Below, piece by piece: positions 7,397 through 17,710 of a stretch of 64,000 nucleotides of DNA. The notes beneath the pieces were generated by a model. The model was not told the origin of the DNA and did not search any database. It saw only the letters and a program-made list of their open reading frames with translations. Origin of the DNA: Streptomyces sp. YS415 (GTDB lineage Bacteria; Actinomycetota; Actinomycetes; Streptomycetales; Streptomycetaceae); assembly GCF_023544665.1 (NCBI RefSeq), contig NZ_JAMJFL010000031.1, positions 28,072-92,071 of the forward strand, given 5' to 3'. Position numbers and translations under genes: made by a program. Each line of letters opens with the position of its first letter. Position 1 is the first letter of the stretch.

Positions 7397-10026
7397 GCGG
7401 AACCTCCGATCAGGGTGAGGAAGGCGTCCTCCAGGCGGCGGTGCGGGCCCACCGACCGGACGGGCACTTCGAGGCGTACGAGGTCGGCGACCAGGCGGGA
7501 GGCGCTGCCGTCGGCGCCGAGGCGGACCAGCAGCCCCTCGTCGGTCCGTACTGCCGAGGCGACGCCTTCGAGCGCGGTCACCTTCTCCACGACCGGCTCC
7601 TCGACCGGGGTGGCCGTGCCCACGAGCAGGGTGTCGCCGGAGCCGACGATCTCGCCGACCGGACCCGCCTGGACGAGCCGGCCGCGGTCCATGACCACCA
7701 GGTGGGTGCAGGTCTGCTCGACCTCCGCCAGCAGATGGCTGGAGACGATCACCGTGCGTCCGGCGGCCGCGTACCGGATCATCACCTCGCGCATCTCGCG
7801 GATCTGGGGCGGGTCGAGGCCGTTGGTCGGCTCGTCCAAAATCAGCAGGTCCGGCAGGCCGAGCATGGCCTGGGCAATGGCCAGGCGCTGGCGCATGCCC
7901 TGGGAGTACGTGCGGACCGCGCGGGCCAGGGCGTCACCGAGACCGGCGATCTCCAGGGCCTCGTCCAGGTGGGCATCCCCGGCCGGGCGGCCGGTGGCGG
8001 CCCAGTACAGCTCCAGGTTCTCCCGGCCCGACAAGTGCGGCAGGAAGCCAGAGCCCTCGACGAAGGCGCCGACCCGGGACAGGACCGGGGAGCCGGGGCG
8101 GATGGCGTGGCCGAAGACGCGGATCTCGCCGCCGTCCGGCCGGATCAGGCCCATCAGCATCCGCAGGGTCGTCGTCTTGCCGGCGCCGTTCGGCCCGAGC
8201 AGGCCGAGGACCTGGCCCTGCTCGACGCGGAAGGTGACCTCGCGGACGCTGTAGCGGTCGCCGCCCGCGTACTTCTTGCTCAGGTCCGTGATCTGGAGCG
8301 GGACCTCGGCCAGCTCCGGGTCGGGGGCGGGTGCCGCGGTGCGGCGGCGGGCGGTCAGCAGCAGGGCCGCGGCGACCAGCGCACCGGCGACGGGCAGCCA
8401 CCACACCCAGGCGGGCAGCGGGGCGGCGGCGGTGGTCACGCCGGGGGCCGTGGGCACGTTCAGGTCGCTCTTCAGGGCGACCCGGTACGTCGCCGGGGCG
8501 GCCGGGGAGGCGTAGCCGAGGTCCGTGGAGGCGAGGACCAGGCGCAGCCGGTGGCCCTTGTCGATCTCGTGGTCGACGGCGGGGAGCGTGATCGTCACGT
8601 CCTTGCCGGACTTCGCGCCCTCGACGCGCACCGGCGCGACCAGCTGGGACGGCAGCACCTGCCGGCTGCCGTCGGCGCCGACGTCGTAGACCTTGGCGAA
8701 GAGGACGGCGTCCTCGCTGGTCGACTCGACGTGCACGGTGACCGTCGGGGAGCCGGTGATGCGCAGGTCGTCCCGGACGGGGGCCGAGTCGAAGCGGGCG
8801 TACTGGCCGGGGAAGTCGAGGGAGACGCCGACGCCGAGGGAGGAGAGCTGGGCGAGGCCGCCGCCGCCCAGGCCCGGCAGGGCGGAGACGGCGGGCGGGC
8901 TGGCGCCGGCCGGGTTGGCGAAGCTCTGTTCGCGGCCGGTCAGGGCGACCTGGGTGCGGCCGCTGTCCAGACCGGGGTAGCGGTCCCCGCTCGCGCCCCG
9001 CAACTGGGCCTGGCCGTCGGTGGAGTCGACGCCTCCGGTGCGGGTGACGCGGAAGGCGGGGCCGGTGTCGACGGCCTCGTCGCCCTTGAGGTACCGGTCG
9101 AACCAGGCGTGCACGCGGGCCCGGACCCGGTCGGCCTCCTGGTCGCCGCCGTCGTGGCCGCCCGCGATCCAGTCGACGTCGACGGGGGCGCCGTTGGCCC
9201 GGATCGCCTTCGCGGCGGCGTCGGCCTGGCCGAGCGGAAAGAGGGAGTCGGTCTGGCCCTGCATCAGGAGCGTGGGGACGTCGATGCGGTCGGCGACGGC
9301 GGACGGGGAGCGCTGCTCCAGCAGTGCGCGCGCCTCGGCGTCCGGGGTGCCGGACTCGGCGACCCGCTCGTACATCCGGCACAGCCGGTCCTCGAAGCGG
9401 TGGCAGCCGCCGCCGGTGTTGACGAAGAGGCCGGCCCAGAGCTTCTTGAAGACGCCGTTCGGGAAGAGGGCGTCGGCGAGGTTCCAGTACGTCACCGACG
9501 GGGCGATGGCGTCGACGCGGTCGTCGTACCCGGCGCCGAGGAGGCTGATCGCGCCGCCGTAGGAGGCGCCCGCCATGCCCACGCGCGGGTCGCCGGTCTC
9601 GTCGAGCCGGACCTGGGGCTGCTTCGCCAGCCAGTCGATCAGTCCGGTGACGTCGGCGACCTCGCCCTTCGGGTCGTTGAGTCCGATCGCGCCGGTGGAC
9701 CTGCCGAAGCCGCGGGCCGACCAGGTCAGCACCGCGTACCCGTCGGCGGCCAGGTCCTCGGCCTGCTCGCGCACGTCGTCCTTGCTGCCGCCGAAGCCGT
9801 GGCCGAGCAGGACTGCGGGGCGCCGCTCACCGCCCGGGGCGGTGAAGAACGAGGTGTCCAGGCGTACGTCGCCCACGGACAGGACCCGGTCGGCGCGGTG
9901 CACCGCGGGCCCCTCGTCCGAGGCGACGGCGGTCCAGGTGCCGGCGCCGGCGAGCACGACGACGGCGGCCCCGGCGGCCAGCAGACGCCGGGGCCGCCGG
10001 AACGGCCCTCGCAGTCGAAGATCCAT
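7393..10026 (-). CDS. alpha/beta hydrolase (S15/CocE-like) fused to ABC transporter ATPase
   Basis: 877 residues from ATG at 10026. A membrane anchor or signal anchor lies at residues 13-33. Next comes an X-Pro dipeptidyl-peptidase/CocE-type hydrolase with nucleophile elbow GASYGG near residue 152 and a jelly-roll C-terminal section to about residue 540 (LRITGSPTVTVHVES). A second membrane segment follows (about 545-567, PAWVWWLPVAGALVAAALLL). The ABC ATPase runs from about 580 to the end: Walker A GPNGAGKTTT near 611, signature YSQGMRQRL near 706, Walker B LLILDEPTNG near 725. The topology implied is an extracytoplasmic hydrolase joined through one helix to a cytoplasmic ATPase. It overlaps its permease gene by 4 bp. 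Natural fusion or ancestral gene merger; no frameshift is needed. Confidence 0.88.
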   Translation of the reverse strand: MDLRLRGPFRRPRRLLAAGAAVVVLAGAGTWTAVASDEGPAVHRADRVLSVGDVRLDTSFFTAPGGERRPAVLLGHGFGGSKDDVREQAEDLAADGYAVLTWSARGFGRSTGAIGLNDPKGEVADVTGLIDWLAKQPQVRLDETGDPRVGMAGASYGGAISLLGAGYDDRVDAIAPSVTYWNLADALFPNGVFKKLWAGLFVNTGGGCHRFEDRLCRMYERVAESGTPDAEARALLEQRSPSAVADRIDVPTLLMQGQTDSLFPLGQADAAAKAIRANGAPVDVDWIAGGHDGGDQEADRVRARVHAWFDRYLKGDEAVDTGPAFRVTRTGGVDSTDGQAQLRGASGDRYPGLDSGRTQVALTGREQSFANPAGASPPAVSALPGLGGGGLAQLSSLGVGVSLDFPGQYARFDSAPVRDDLRITGSPTVTVHVESTSEDAVLFAKVYDVGADGSRQVLPSQLVAPVRVEGAKSGKDVTITLPAVDHEIDKGHRLRLVLASTDLGYASPAAPATYRVALKSDLNVPTAPGVTTAAAPLPAWVWWLPVAGALVAAALLLTARRRTAAPAPDPELAEVPLQITDLSKKYAGGDRYSVREVTFRVEQGQVLGLLGPNGAGKTTTLRMLMGLIRPDGGEIRVFGHAIRPGSPVLSRVGAFVEGSGFLPHLSGRENLELYWAATGRPAGDAHLDEALEIAGLGDALARAVRTYSQGMRQRLAIAQAMLGLPDLLILDEPTNGLDPPQIREMREVMIRYAAAGRTVIVSSHLLAEVEQTCTHLVVMDRGRLVQAGPVGEIVGSGDTLLVGTATPVEEPVVEKVTALEGVASAVRTDEGLLVRLGADGSASRLVADLVRLEVPVRSVGPHRRLEDAFLTLIGGSA

Positions 10027-10250
10027 GCCGTCAACCGTACGGGGTCAACCTGTCGGGGAGTTGTCGACCGCAGAGTGAACCGGCCCACCTCCCACGGGCG
10101 TACGGCGGCCCTCCCGCATACCGCGCCCGTGGTACGAGGACCGCTGTTCGAGGCACCACCCGATCCACTGAAGCGGGGCGAAACGGTACGCCCCGGTCCC
10201 GGGCGCGGCAGACCCTAGAAGGTCCGCCCCCACGCGAACGGAGACGCCCT

Positions 10251-11636
10251 GTGCGCATCACCGACATCCAGCGCTGCGAGGTCCGGCCCGGACGGCTCGT
10301 CGAGTGGACGCTCAGTCCGGCGACCGTCGAGAGAGCCTCGCGGCTGCCGGACGACACGCGCCCGCCGGCGTACATCCAGGAGTCGCACATCAGGACCGCC
10401 CGGAGCGTGCGCGAGGACGGGCTGTTCGTCCCGACCTGGCTCGGCACGGCGTTCGACATCCCGGGCCGGGTCGACCTCGACGCCCTCCAGGACGCCCTGC
10501 GGACCTGGACGCTGCGCCACGAGACGCTGCGCAGCGGCTTCCGGCTGGCCGGTGACGAGCTGCGCCGGTTCACGCTCGGCACGCAGGAGGTGGCGCTGCA
10601 CCGCGAGGTGGTCGGGGACTTCACCGACGCGGCGGACCTGGTCCAGCACCTCCAGGACCGGTTCGACGTGGTGGCGGACGCACTGCGCTGGCCGAACCTG
10701 ATCTACGCGGCGGTGGTGCGGGACGACGCCACCAGCGTGTACCTGGCCTTCGACCACAGCAACGTCGACGCCTACTCGCTGCACCGCATCCCCGCCGAGC
10801 TGCTCGAGCTGTACGCGGCGGCCCTCGCGGGCCGGACCGAGGAGCAGCCGGCGGTGAGCAGTTACATCGACTTCTGCGAGCTGGAGCGGGCGGACGCGGA
10901 CCGGATCGACGAGAGCCACGAGATCGTCGGCCGCTGGCGGGAGTTCATCGGGCGGTGCGACGGCACGCTGCCGGGCTTCCCGGTCGACCTCGGGGTGCAG
11001 CCCGGAGGGCCGCTGCCCACGCAGAAGCTGATGCGGGAGATGCTCGTCGACGCGGACGACGCCGCCGCGTTCGAGGCGTACTGCCGGCCCTGCGGCGGGA
11101 GCCTGGTCGGTCTGCTGGCGGCCACGGCGCTCATCGTCCGGGAGATCGGGGGGCAGTCCGTCTACCGCACGGTCGTGCCCTTCCACACGCGGGTGAAGTC
11201 GCGGTGGTCGGATTCCCTGGGGTGGTACGTGGGGGGTGCGCCGATCGAGGTCCCGCTGGTGCCGGAGCCGGACTTCGCCGGGGCCCTGCGCAGTGTGCGC
11301 GCGCAGTTGCAGGCCGCCCGGCCGCTGGCGCGGATGCCGCTCGCCCGGGTGCTGACGCTGCTCGGGACCGACTTCCGGCCCACCTCGCCGGACCTGTACT
11401 CGATCGTGTCGTACCTCGACGCCCGGGGGCTTCCGGGCGCCGGGGACTGGGCCGGCCAGTCGGCGTACGCGCTGATCAGGGTGTCGTACGGGGATCAGGT
11501 CTGTGTCTGGGTGAACCGGCTGCACGAGGGGCTCTGGCTCGCCAGCCGGTACCCGGACACGGACGTCGCCCACAAGAACATGCGGCTGTACGTGGAGCGG
11601 TTGCGGGACGTCGTGGTGGGAGTGGCCCGCGGGTGA
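10251..11636 (+). CDS. stand-alone condensation-domain-like protein
   Basis: 461 residues from GTG at 10251, with ACGGAG upstream. The fold reads as a chloramphenicol-acetyltransferase/condensation superfamily protein: FDIPGRVDLDALQDALRTWTLRHETLR near the start, and the active-site block FDHSNVDAYS at residues 167-176. There the canonical HHxxxDG appears as Asp168-His169-x3-Asp173-Ala, so the catalytic second His is kept and the first is Asp. A late YVGGAPIEVPL segment resembles the DFG-type strand region. No adenylation or carrier-protein gene is nearby, so it is not part of an NRPS here. Acyl transfer (PapA-like) or a structural role is possible. Convergent, 3 bp from the permease stop. Confidence 0.75.
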   Translation: MRITDIQRCEVRPGRLVEWTLSPATVERASRLPDDTRPPAYIQESHIRTARSVREDGLFVPTWLGTAFDIPGRVDLDALQDALRTWTLRHETLRSGFRLAGDELRRFTLGTQEVALHREVVGDFTDAADLVQHLQDRFDVVADALRWPNLIYAAVVRDDATSVYLAFDHSNVDAYSLHRIPAELLELYAAALAGRTEEQPAVSSYIDFCELERADADRIDESHEIVGRWREFIGRCDGTLPGFPVDLGVQPGGPLPTQKLMREMLVDADDAAAFEAYCRPCGGSLVGLLAATALIVREIGGQSVYRTVVPFHTRVKSRWSDSLGWYVGGAPIEVPLVPEPDFAGALRSVRAQLQAARPLARMPLARVLTLLGTDFRPTSPDLYSIVSYLDARGLPGAGDWAGQSAYALIRVSYGDQVCVWVNRLHEGLWLASRYPDTDVAHKNMRLYVERLRDVVVGVARG

Positions 11637-11639
11637 GGG

Positions 11640-13034
11640 CTAGTCCCGTTCGTCGTGCGGAAGCGTCACCAGCCAGCGGGTGGTCCGCCTCGGGCGCAGG
11701 TACAGCGCCCAGTACAGGGTGGCCACGGCCGTGATGCCGCCCGTCCACAGCAGGTACTCCGTCTCCTGCTGGGTCAGGATGTAGGCCAGGACCACGATCA
11801 GCAGGACCGGCATGGCCGGCCACAGGGGCATGCGCCAGGCGGGACGGTGCTGGTGGCCGCCGCGGCGGGCCAGCAGGGCGGCGACCGCGACCAGCAGGTA
11901 CATGCCGGTCACCGACACGCCGGTCACGCCGTACAGGGTGTCCAGGTTGACGAAGCACATGGCGGCGCCGGGGACGCCGACCGCCAGCGTGGCGACCCAG
12001 GGGGAGCCGAAGCGGCCGAGCTTGGCGAAGACGGCGTTGACCGGCTCGGGCCAGGCCTTGTCGCGGGCGGAGGCGAACAGGACGCGGGAGTTCTGGATGA
12101 CCATGACGATGCCCGCGTTGATGATCGCGAGGGCCACGCAGAGGCTGACGAAGGTGCCGACCGCGGAGTTGGACCAGGCCTCGACCATGCCGCCGATGTC
12201 ACCGCTGGTGAGCGCGGCGAGGTCGGAGGCGCCGAGGGTGATGCCGATGACCGGGACCAGGATGATCACGGCGGAGATGGCGAGCGTGGCCAGGACGGTA
12301 CGGGCGACGTTGCGGCGCGGGTTCTCCAGTTCCTCGGAGAGGTAGACCGCGGTCGAGAAGCCCTGGGTGACGAAGAGGGCGATGGCCAGCCCGGAGACGA
12401 TCAGCATCGCCGTCACGGTGTCGACGCCGCCGTCGGCACCGGCCACCTCGAGCGAGACCAGGCTGTCCGGACCGCGCTCGGCGTGGGCGAAGCCCAGCAC
12501 GGCGACCACGGCCGCGGCCACGACCTCCAGGACCAGGAAGACGCCGGTGATCCAGGCGTTCGCGCGCAGATCCAGCAGACCGGCGAGGGTGGCGAGCAGC
12601 ATCACGCCGGCGCCCGCCATCGAGGGGTCGAGGTCGACGATCGGGGCGAGGTAGTCGGCCGTGCCCATCGCGATCACCGGCGGCACGATCATCACGACCA
12701 GCAGCGAGAGCACGAAGACCAGCCAGCCCGCGAGGCGTCCGGCCATCGTGGTGACCATCGCGTACTCGCCGCCGGCGCTGGGGATGAGGGTGCCCAGCTC
12801 GGAGTAGCAGAACGCCACGGCGATGCAGAGCAGGGAGCCGATCGCGATGGTGAGCGCGGTGGCGGTGCCGAGCGAGCCGAAGAGGTCGGGGACGACCACG
12901 AAGAGGGTGGAGGCGGGCGTCACACAGGAGAGCGTGAGCAGAGTGCCGCCGACGACCCCGATCGAACGCTTCAGCTCCGGGGCGGGGGCCGGTACGTCAT
13001 CGGGGACGAGGGACTTCTCCAGCGTGTCGGTCAT
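11640..13034 (-). CDS. APC-family amino acid permease
   Basis: 464 residues from ATG at 13034 (MTDTLEKSLVPDDV); the frame is open further upstream, but this start precedes the first cytoplasmic segment. Twelve hydrophobic segments can be counted. TM1 carries the APC signature (KRSIGVVGGTLLTLSCVTPAS), TM2-3 follow with PSAGGEYAMVTT, and TM6 has VTQGFSTAVYLSEELENPRRN. The protein should import an amino acid or amine by proton symport; the substrate cannot be told from sequence. It stands alone, convergent with the condensation-like gene and divergent from the lipoprotein gene at 13398. Confidence 0.88.
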   Translation of the reverse strand: MTDTLEKSLVPDDVPAPAPELKRSIGVVGGTLLTLSCVTPASTLFVVVPDLFGSLGTATALTIAIGSLLCIAVAFCYSELGTLIPSAGGEYAMVTTMAGRLAGWLVFVLSLLVVMIVPPVIAMGTADYLAPIVDLDPSMAGAGVMLLATLAGLLDLRANAWITGVFLVLEVVAAAVVAVLGFAHAERGPDSLVSLEVAGADGGVDTVTAMLIVSGLAIALFVTQGFSTAVYLSEELENPRRNVARTVLATLAISAVIILVPVIGITLGASDLAALTSGDIGGMVEAWSNSAVGTFVSLCVALAIINAGIVMVIQNSRVLFASARDKAWPEPVNAVFAKLGRFGSPWVATLAVGVPGAAMCFVNLDTLYGVTGVSVTGMYLLVAVAALLARRGGHQHRPAWRMPLWPAMPVLLIVVLAYILTQQETEYLLWTGGITAVATLYWALYLRPRRTTRWLVTLPHDERD

Positions 13035-13397
13035 GCGGCGGTTCCGATCGGCTCGTGCGGCGGTGGTTTCGGGCGGGAGCGCTATCGCCTCCGGCGGCTT
13101 CGTCGTACTGGTTTTCCGTCCGCTCCCGGCGCTGCATGGAACACCGACGAAAACCAACGCGTCAATGGGTGTTTGCCTACGAAATCCGCAGCCAGAGAGC
13201 CCTCTAGATCGCGTATACAGCAGAAGAGGCAAGCCGTTCCGCTTATTGCGGCTGTACGGGAACCGCAACATGAAGACCGAAAAAACTGCCGACGTCCGGC
13301 ATACGGACGTGTCGGTGGGGCCCGCTACAGTCCTTTTGTCACACAGCGATGTCACACAGTGAAGACACAGTCAGACACAGCGATGGGGTGGGGACGG
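13035..13397. promoter_or_regulatory. divergent promoter region with inverted and tandem repeats
   Basis: 363 bases between the APC permease and the lipoprotein. An inverted repeat ACGTCCG-GCATA-CGGACGT lies close to the lipoprotein side (about 13290-13310). The last 60 bases carry a tandem series: GTCACACAG at 13338-13346 and 13351-13359, AGACACAG at 13363-13370 and 13373-13380. These repeats abut the probable start codon of the lipoprotein. No gene seen. Confidence 0.5.
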
Positions 13398-14258
13398 ATG
13401 AGGCTGAGGCACACCACGGCCTGGGTGGGGCTCACGGCGGCGGCCCTGGTGGCGGTCACCGGGTGCGGGTCCGAGGGGGCCGGGGAGACGGCCAAGGAGA
13501 CCGCGAAGAAGGCGGCCGAGACGGTCACCGGCGCGGACAAGATCATGGCGGCGCTGGCCCGCGCCACCGACCGGACCGAGCAGCTCGGTTCGGCCGAGGT
13601 GAGCATGTCGACCGACCTCGGCACGGGCGCGCCGATCGCCATGGAGGGCACCTACTCCTGGGGTGACGGCATGGCCTACGACGTCCAGATGGACACCGCG
13701 GCCGCCCAGATGCAGGAACTCCAGGACGCCCCGACGATCCAGGTCCTGCTCGTCGACGGCGTCTACTACTACGACGTCGACCCGCAGGCCTCCGGCCCGA
13801 TCGCGGGCAAGGAGTGGATCAAGGTCGACTCCTCCGCGGTGTTCGGCGACAGCGGCAGCCAGGCCTACAAGGGCGGCGGCGACGCCGGCAGCCCGACGGC
13901 GTCCATGAAGAGCCTGAAGTACGCGGGCGATGTCGAGAACCTCGGCACCGAGACCGTGAACGGCCAGCGCGCGACCCACTACCGGGCCGTGCTCGACGAG
14001 AACGACATGGGCAAGTTCAAGGACGCCTACAGCGGCGAGGACAGCATGCTGGGCGCCATGACCGGCGGCGCCACCACCATGGAGATGGACATCTGGGTCA
14101 ACGACAAGGACCTGCCCGTCCGCATGGAGCAGGTGATGGGCTCCATGTCGGTCTCCATGGACTTCGCCAAGTTCGGCGCGACCAAGGACATCACCGCCCC
14201 GCCGGCCGCGCAGACCGCCGACCTGACCGAGGCGCTCAAGGAACAGAACGGCCAGTGA
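13398..14258 (+). CDS. LppX/LprG-like secreted lipoprotein
   Basis: 286 residues from ATG at 13398; an ATG 15 bases upstream is also in frame, but GGGGAC precedes 13398 at a sensible distance. Lipobox AVTGC near residue 20, then a short helical linker rich in Lys/Ala/Glu. The mature domain has alternating beta strands: EVSMSTDLGTG, TYSWGDGMAYDVQMDT, VLLVDGVYYYDVDPQ and TMEMDIWVNDKDLPVRMEQ. This is the half-barrel layout of LolA/LppX/LprG lipid-carrier lipoproteins. It probably sits on the outer leaflet and handles lipid or glycolipid. Known function in the family is lipid transfer; the ligand here is unknown. Confidence 0.72.
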   Translation: MRLRHTTAWVGLTAAALVAVTGCGSEGAGETAKETAKKAAETVTGADKIMAALARATDRTEQLGSAEVSMSTDLGTGAPIAMEGTYSWGDGMAYDVQMDTAAAQMQELQDAPTIQVLLVDGVYYYDVDPQASGPIAGKEWIKVDSSAVFGDSGSQAYKGGGDAGSPTASMKSLKYAGDVENLGTETVNGQRATHYRAVLDENDMGKFKDAYSGEDSMLGAMTGGATTMEMDIWVNDKDLPVRMEQVMGSMSVSMDFAKFGATKDITAPPAAQTADLTEALKEQNGQ

Positions 14259-14264
14259 CACGAC

Positions 14265-14295
14265 CGGGCCCGGGCACCTGAGGTGCCCGGGCCCG
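14265..14295. terminator. bidirectional hairpin terminator
   Basis: 15-bp arms CGGGCCCGGGCACCT (14265-14279) and AGGTGCCCGGGCCCG (14281-14295) around one central base. It lies between the lipoprotein stop (14258) and the stop of the convergent iol operon (14316), so it can end both transcripts. Confidence 0.85.
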
Positions 14296-14315
14296 GGTGG
14301 TGCCGCTGGGACGGA

Positions 14316-15818
<1,503 letters not shown>

Positions 15819-15832
15819 GACCAAGAACTCCT

Positions 15833-17710
15833 TCACAGATGGCGGCGTCGGGTTGAGACGTGCCGGTCGTACTCGTCGCGGGCCTTGACCGCCGACGGTC
15901 GGGTCGCGGTCTCGGCCACAGGAACATCCCACCAGGCCTGCGCCTCGGGCGCGCCCGACACTGTGTCTGCCGTTTCGGTCTCCACGTAGACACATGTGGG
16001 CGTCTCGGCGGCCCGCGCCTCGACGAGGGCCGCGCGCAGGTCACCGACGGTCCGCGCGCGCAGGACGCGCATGCCGAGGCTGGCCGCGTTGGCGGCCAGG
16101 TCGACCGGGAGCGGGGCGCCGGTGTAGGAGCCGTCGTCCGCCCGGAAGCGGTAGGCGGTGCCGAACCGCTCGCCGCCCACCGACTCCGACAGGCCGCCGA
16201 TGGACGCGTACCCGTGGTTCTGCACCAGAAGCACCTTGATGGCGATGCCCTCCTGCACGGCGGTGACGATCTCCGTCGGCATCATCAGATAGGTGCCGTC
16301 GCCGACCAGCGCCCAGACATGGCGCTCGGGGGCGGCGAGCTTCACGCCGATCGCGGCCGGGATCTCGTAGCCCATGCAGGAGTAGCCGTACTCCAGGTGA
16401 TACTGGTCGGCCGACCGGGACCGCCAGAGCTTGTGCAGGTCGCCGGGGAGCGAACCGGCCGCGTTGATGATCACGTCCGACTCGTCCACCAGGGCGTCCA
16501 GCGCGCCGATCACCTGCGGCTGGCTCGGTCGTACGTCCGGCTCCGGGGCCGCGAAGCAGGCGTCGACGCGCTGTTCCCAGCGCGCCTTGCCCTCGGTGTA
16601 CTCGGCGACGTACGACGGGTCGAGCCGGTGGTCGTGCATCTCCAGCCGCGCGGTGAGCTCCGCCAGGCCGTTGCGGGCGTCCGCGATCAGGGGCATTCCG
16701 GAGAGCTTGTGGCCGTCGTGGGGCGCGATGTTGAGGTTGAGGAAGCGGACGTCGGGGTGCTGGAAGAGGGTGCCGGAGGCGGTGGTGAAGTCGGTGTACC
16801 GGGTGCCGACGCCGATCACCAGGTCGGCGGTGCGGGCCAGCCGGTCGGCGGTCTCGGTGCCGGTGTGGCCGATGCCGCCGATGTCCTGGGGGTGGTCGTG
16901 GCGCAGGGATCCCTTGCCGGCCTGGGTGGAGGCCACCGGAATGCCGGTGGCGGCGGCGAACTCGGCGAGGGCCTCCTCGGCGCGGCTGTGGTGGACCCCG
17001 CCGCCGGCCACCACGAGGGGCCGCCGTGCGGTGCGGATCGCGGTCACGGCCTCGGCCAGCTCGGCCGGGTCGGCTCCCGGCCGCCGTACCGCCCACACGC
17101 GCTCGGCGAAGAACTCCTCCGGCCAGTCGTACGCCTCCGCCTGCACGTCCTGGGGCAGGGCGAGGGTGACGGCGCCGGTCTCGACCGGGTCGGTGAGCAC
17201 CCGTACGGCCTGGAGGGCGGCCGGGATCAGGGCCTCGGGGCGGGTGACGCGGTCGAAGTAGCGGGAGACCGGGCGCAGGCAGTCGTTGACGCTGAGGTCG
17301 CCCGCGTGGGGGACCTCCAGCTGCTGCAGGACCGGGTCGGCCGGGCGGGCGGCGAAGGTGTCGCCGGGGAGCAGCAGGACGGGGAGGTGGTTGACGGTCG
17401 CGAGGGCGGCGCCGGTGACCAGGTTCGTGGCGCCGGGGCCGATCGACGTCGTCACGGCGTGCGTGGACAGCCGGTTCGACTGGCGGGCGTAGCCGACGGC
17501 CGCGTGGACCATGGACTGCTCGTTGCGGCCCTGGTGGAACGGCATGACGTCGGCGTACTCGACGAGCGCCTGGCCGAGTCCGGCGACATTGCCGTGGCCG
17601 AAGATGCCCCAGGTGGCGCCGATGAGCCGGTGCCGGGCGCCGTCGCGTTCGGTGTACTGCGCGGCGAGGAAACGGACCAGCGCCTGGGCGACGGTCAGCC
17701 GGGTGGTCAT
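15833..17710 (-). CDS. iolD: 3D-(3,5/4)-trihydroxycyclohexane-1,2-dione acylhydrolase
   Basis: 625 residues from ATG at 17710, which overlaps the iolB stop (TGATG). ThDP-dependent fold: the N-terminal Pyr domain with the catalytic-type Glu in FHQGRNEQSMVHAAVGYAR, a central domain with IGVGTRYTDF, and the C-terminal PP domain with the ThDP/Mg motif GDG near residue 470 leading to QNHGY. The family hydrolyses the diketone ring intermediate of myo-inositol catabolism to 5-deoxy-glucuronate. The next enzyme, IolB, is encoded just upstream with translational coupling. Length is normal for IolD. Confidence 0.94.
   Translation of the reverse strand: MTTRLTVAQALVRFLAAQYTERDGARHRLIGATWGIFGHGNVAGLGQALVEYADVMPFHQGRNEQSMVHAAVGYARQSNRLSTHAVTTSIGPGATNLVTGAALATVNHLPVLLLPGDTFAARPADPVLQQLEVPHAGDLSVNDCLRPVSRYFDRVTRPEALIPAALQAVRVLTDPVETGAVTLALPQDVQAEAYDWPEEFFAERVWAVRRPGADPAELAEAVTAIRTARRPLVVAGGGVHHSRAEEALAEFAAATGIPVASTQAGKGSLRHDHPQDIGGIGHTGTETADRLARTADLVIGVGTRYTDFTTASGTLFQHPDVRFLNLNIAPHDGHKLSGMPLIADARNGLAELTARLEMHDHRLDPSYVAEYTEGKARWEQRVDACFAAPEPDVRPSQPQVIGALDALVDESDVIINAAGSLPGDLHKLWRSRSADQYHLEYGYSCMGYEIPAAIGVKLAAPERHVWALVGDGTYLMMPTEIVTAVQEGIAIKVLLVQNHGYASIGGLSESVGGERFGTAYRFRADDGSYTGAPLPVDLAANAASLGMRVLRARTVGDLRAALVEARAAETPTCVYVETETADTVSGAPEAQAWWDVPVAETATRPSAVKARDEYDRHVSTRRRHL

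Noticed and set aside
7441..10218. A plus-strand open frame of about 925 codons
   Set aside because: Antisense shadow of the hydrolase-ABC fusion; no motif and biased composition.
10251..11636. Start of an NRPS gene cluster
   Set aside because: Only a single condensation-like protein; neighbours are a permease and an ABC system, with no A, PCP or TE domains.
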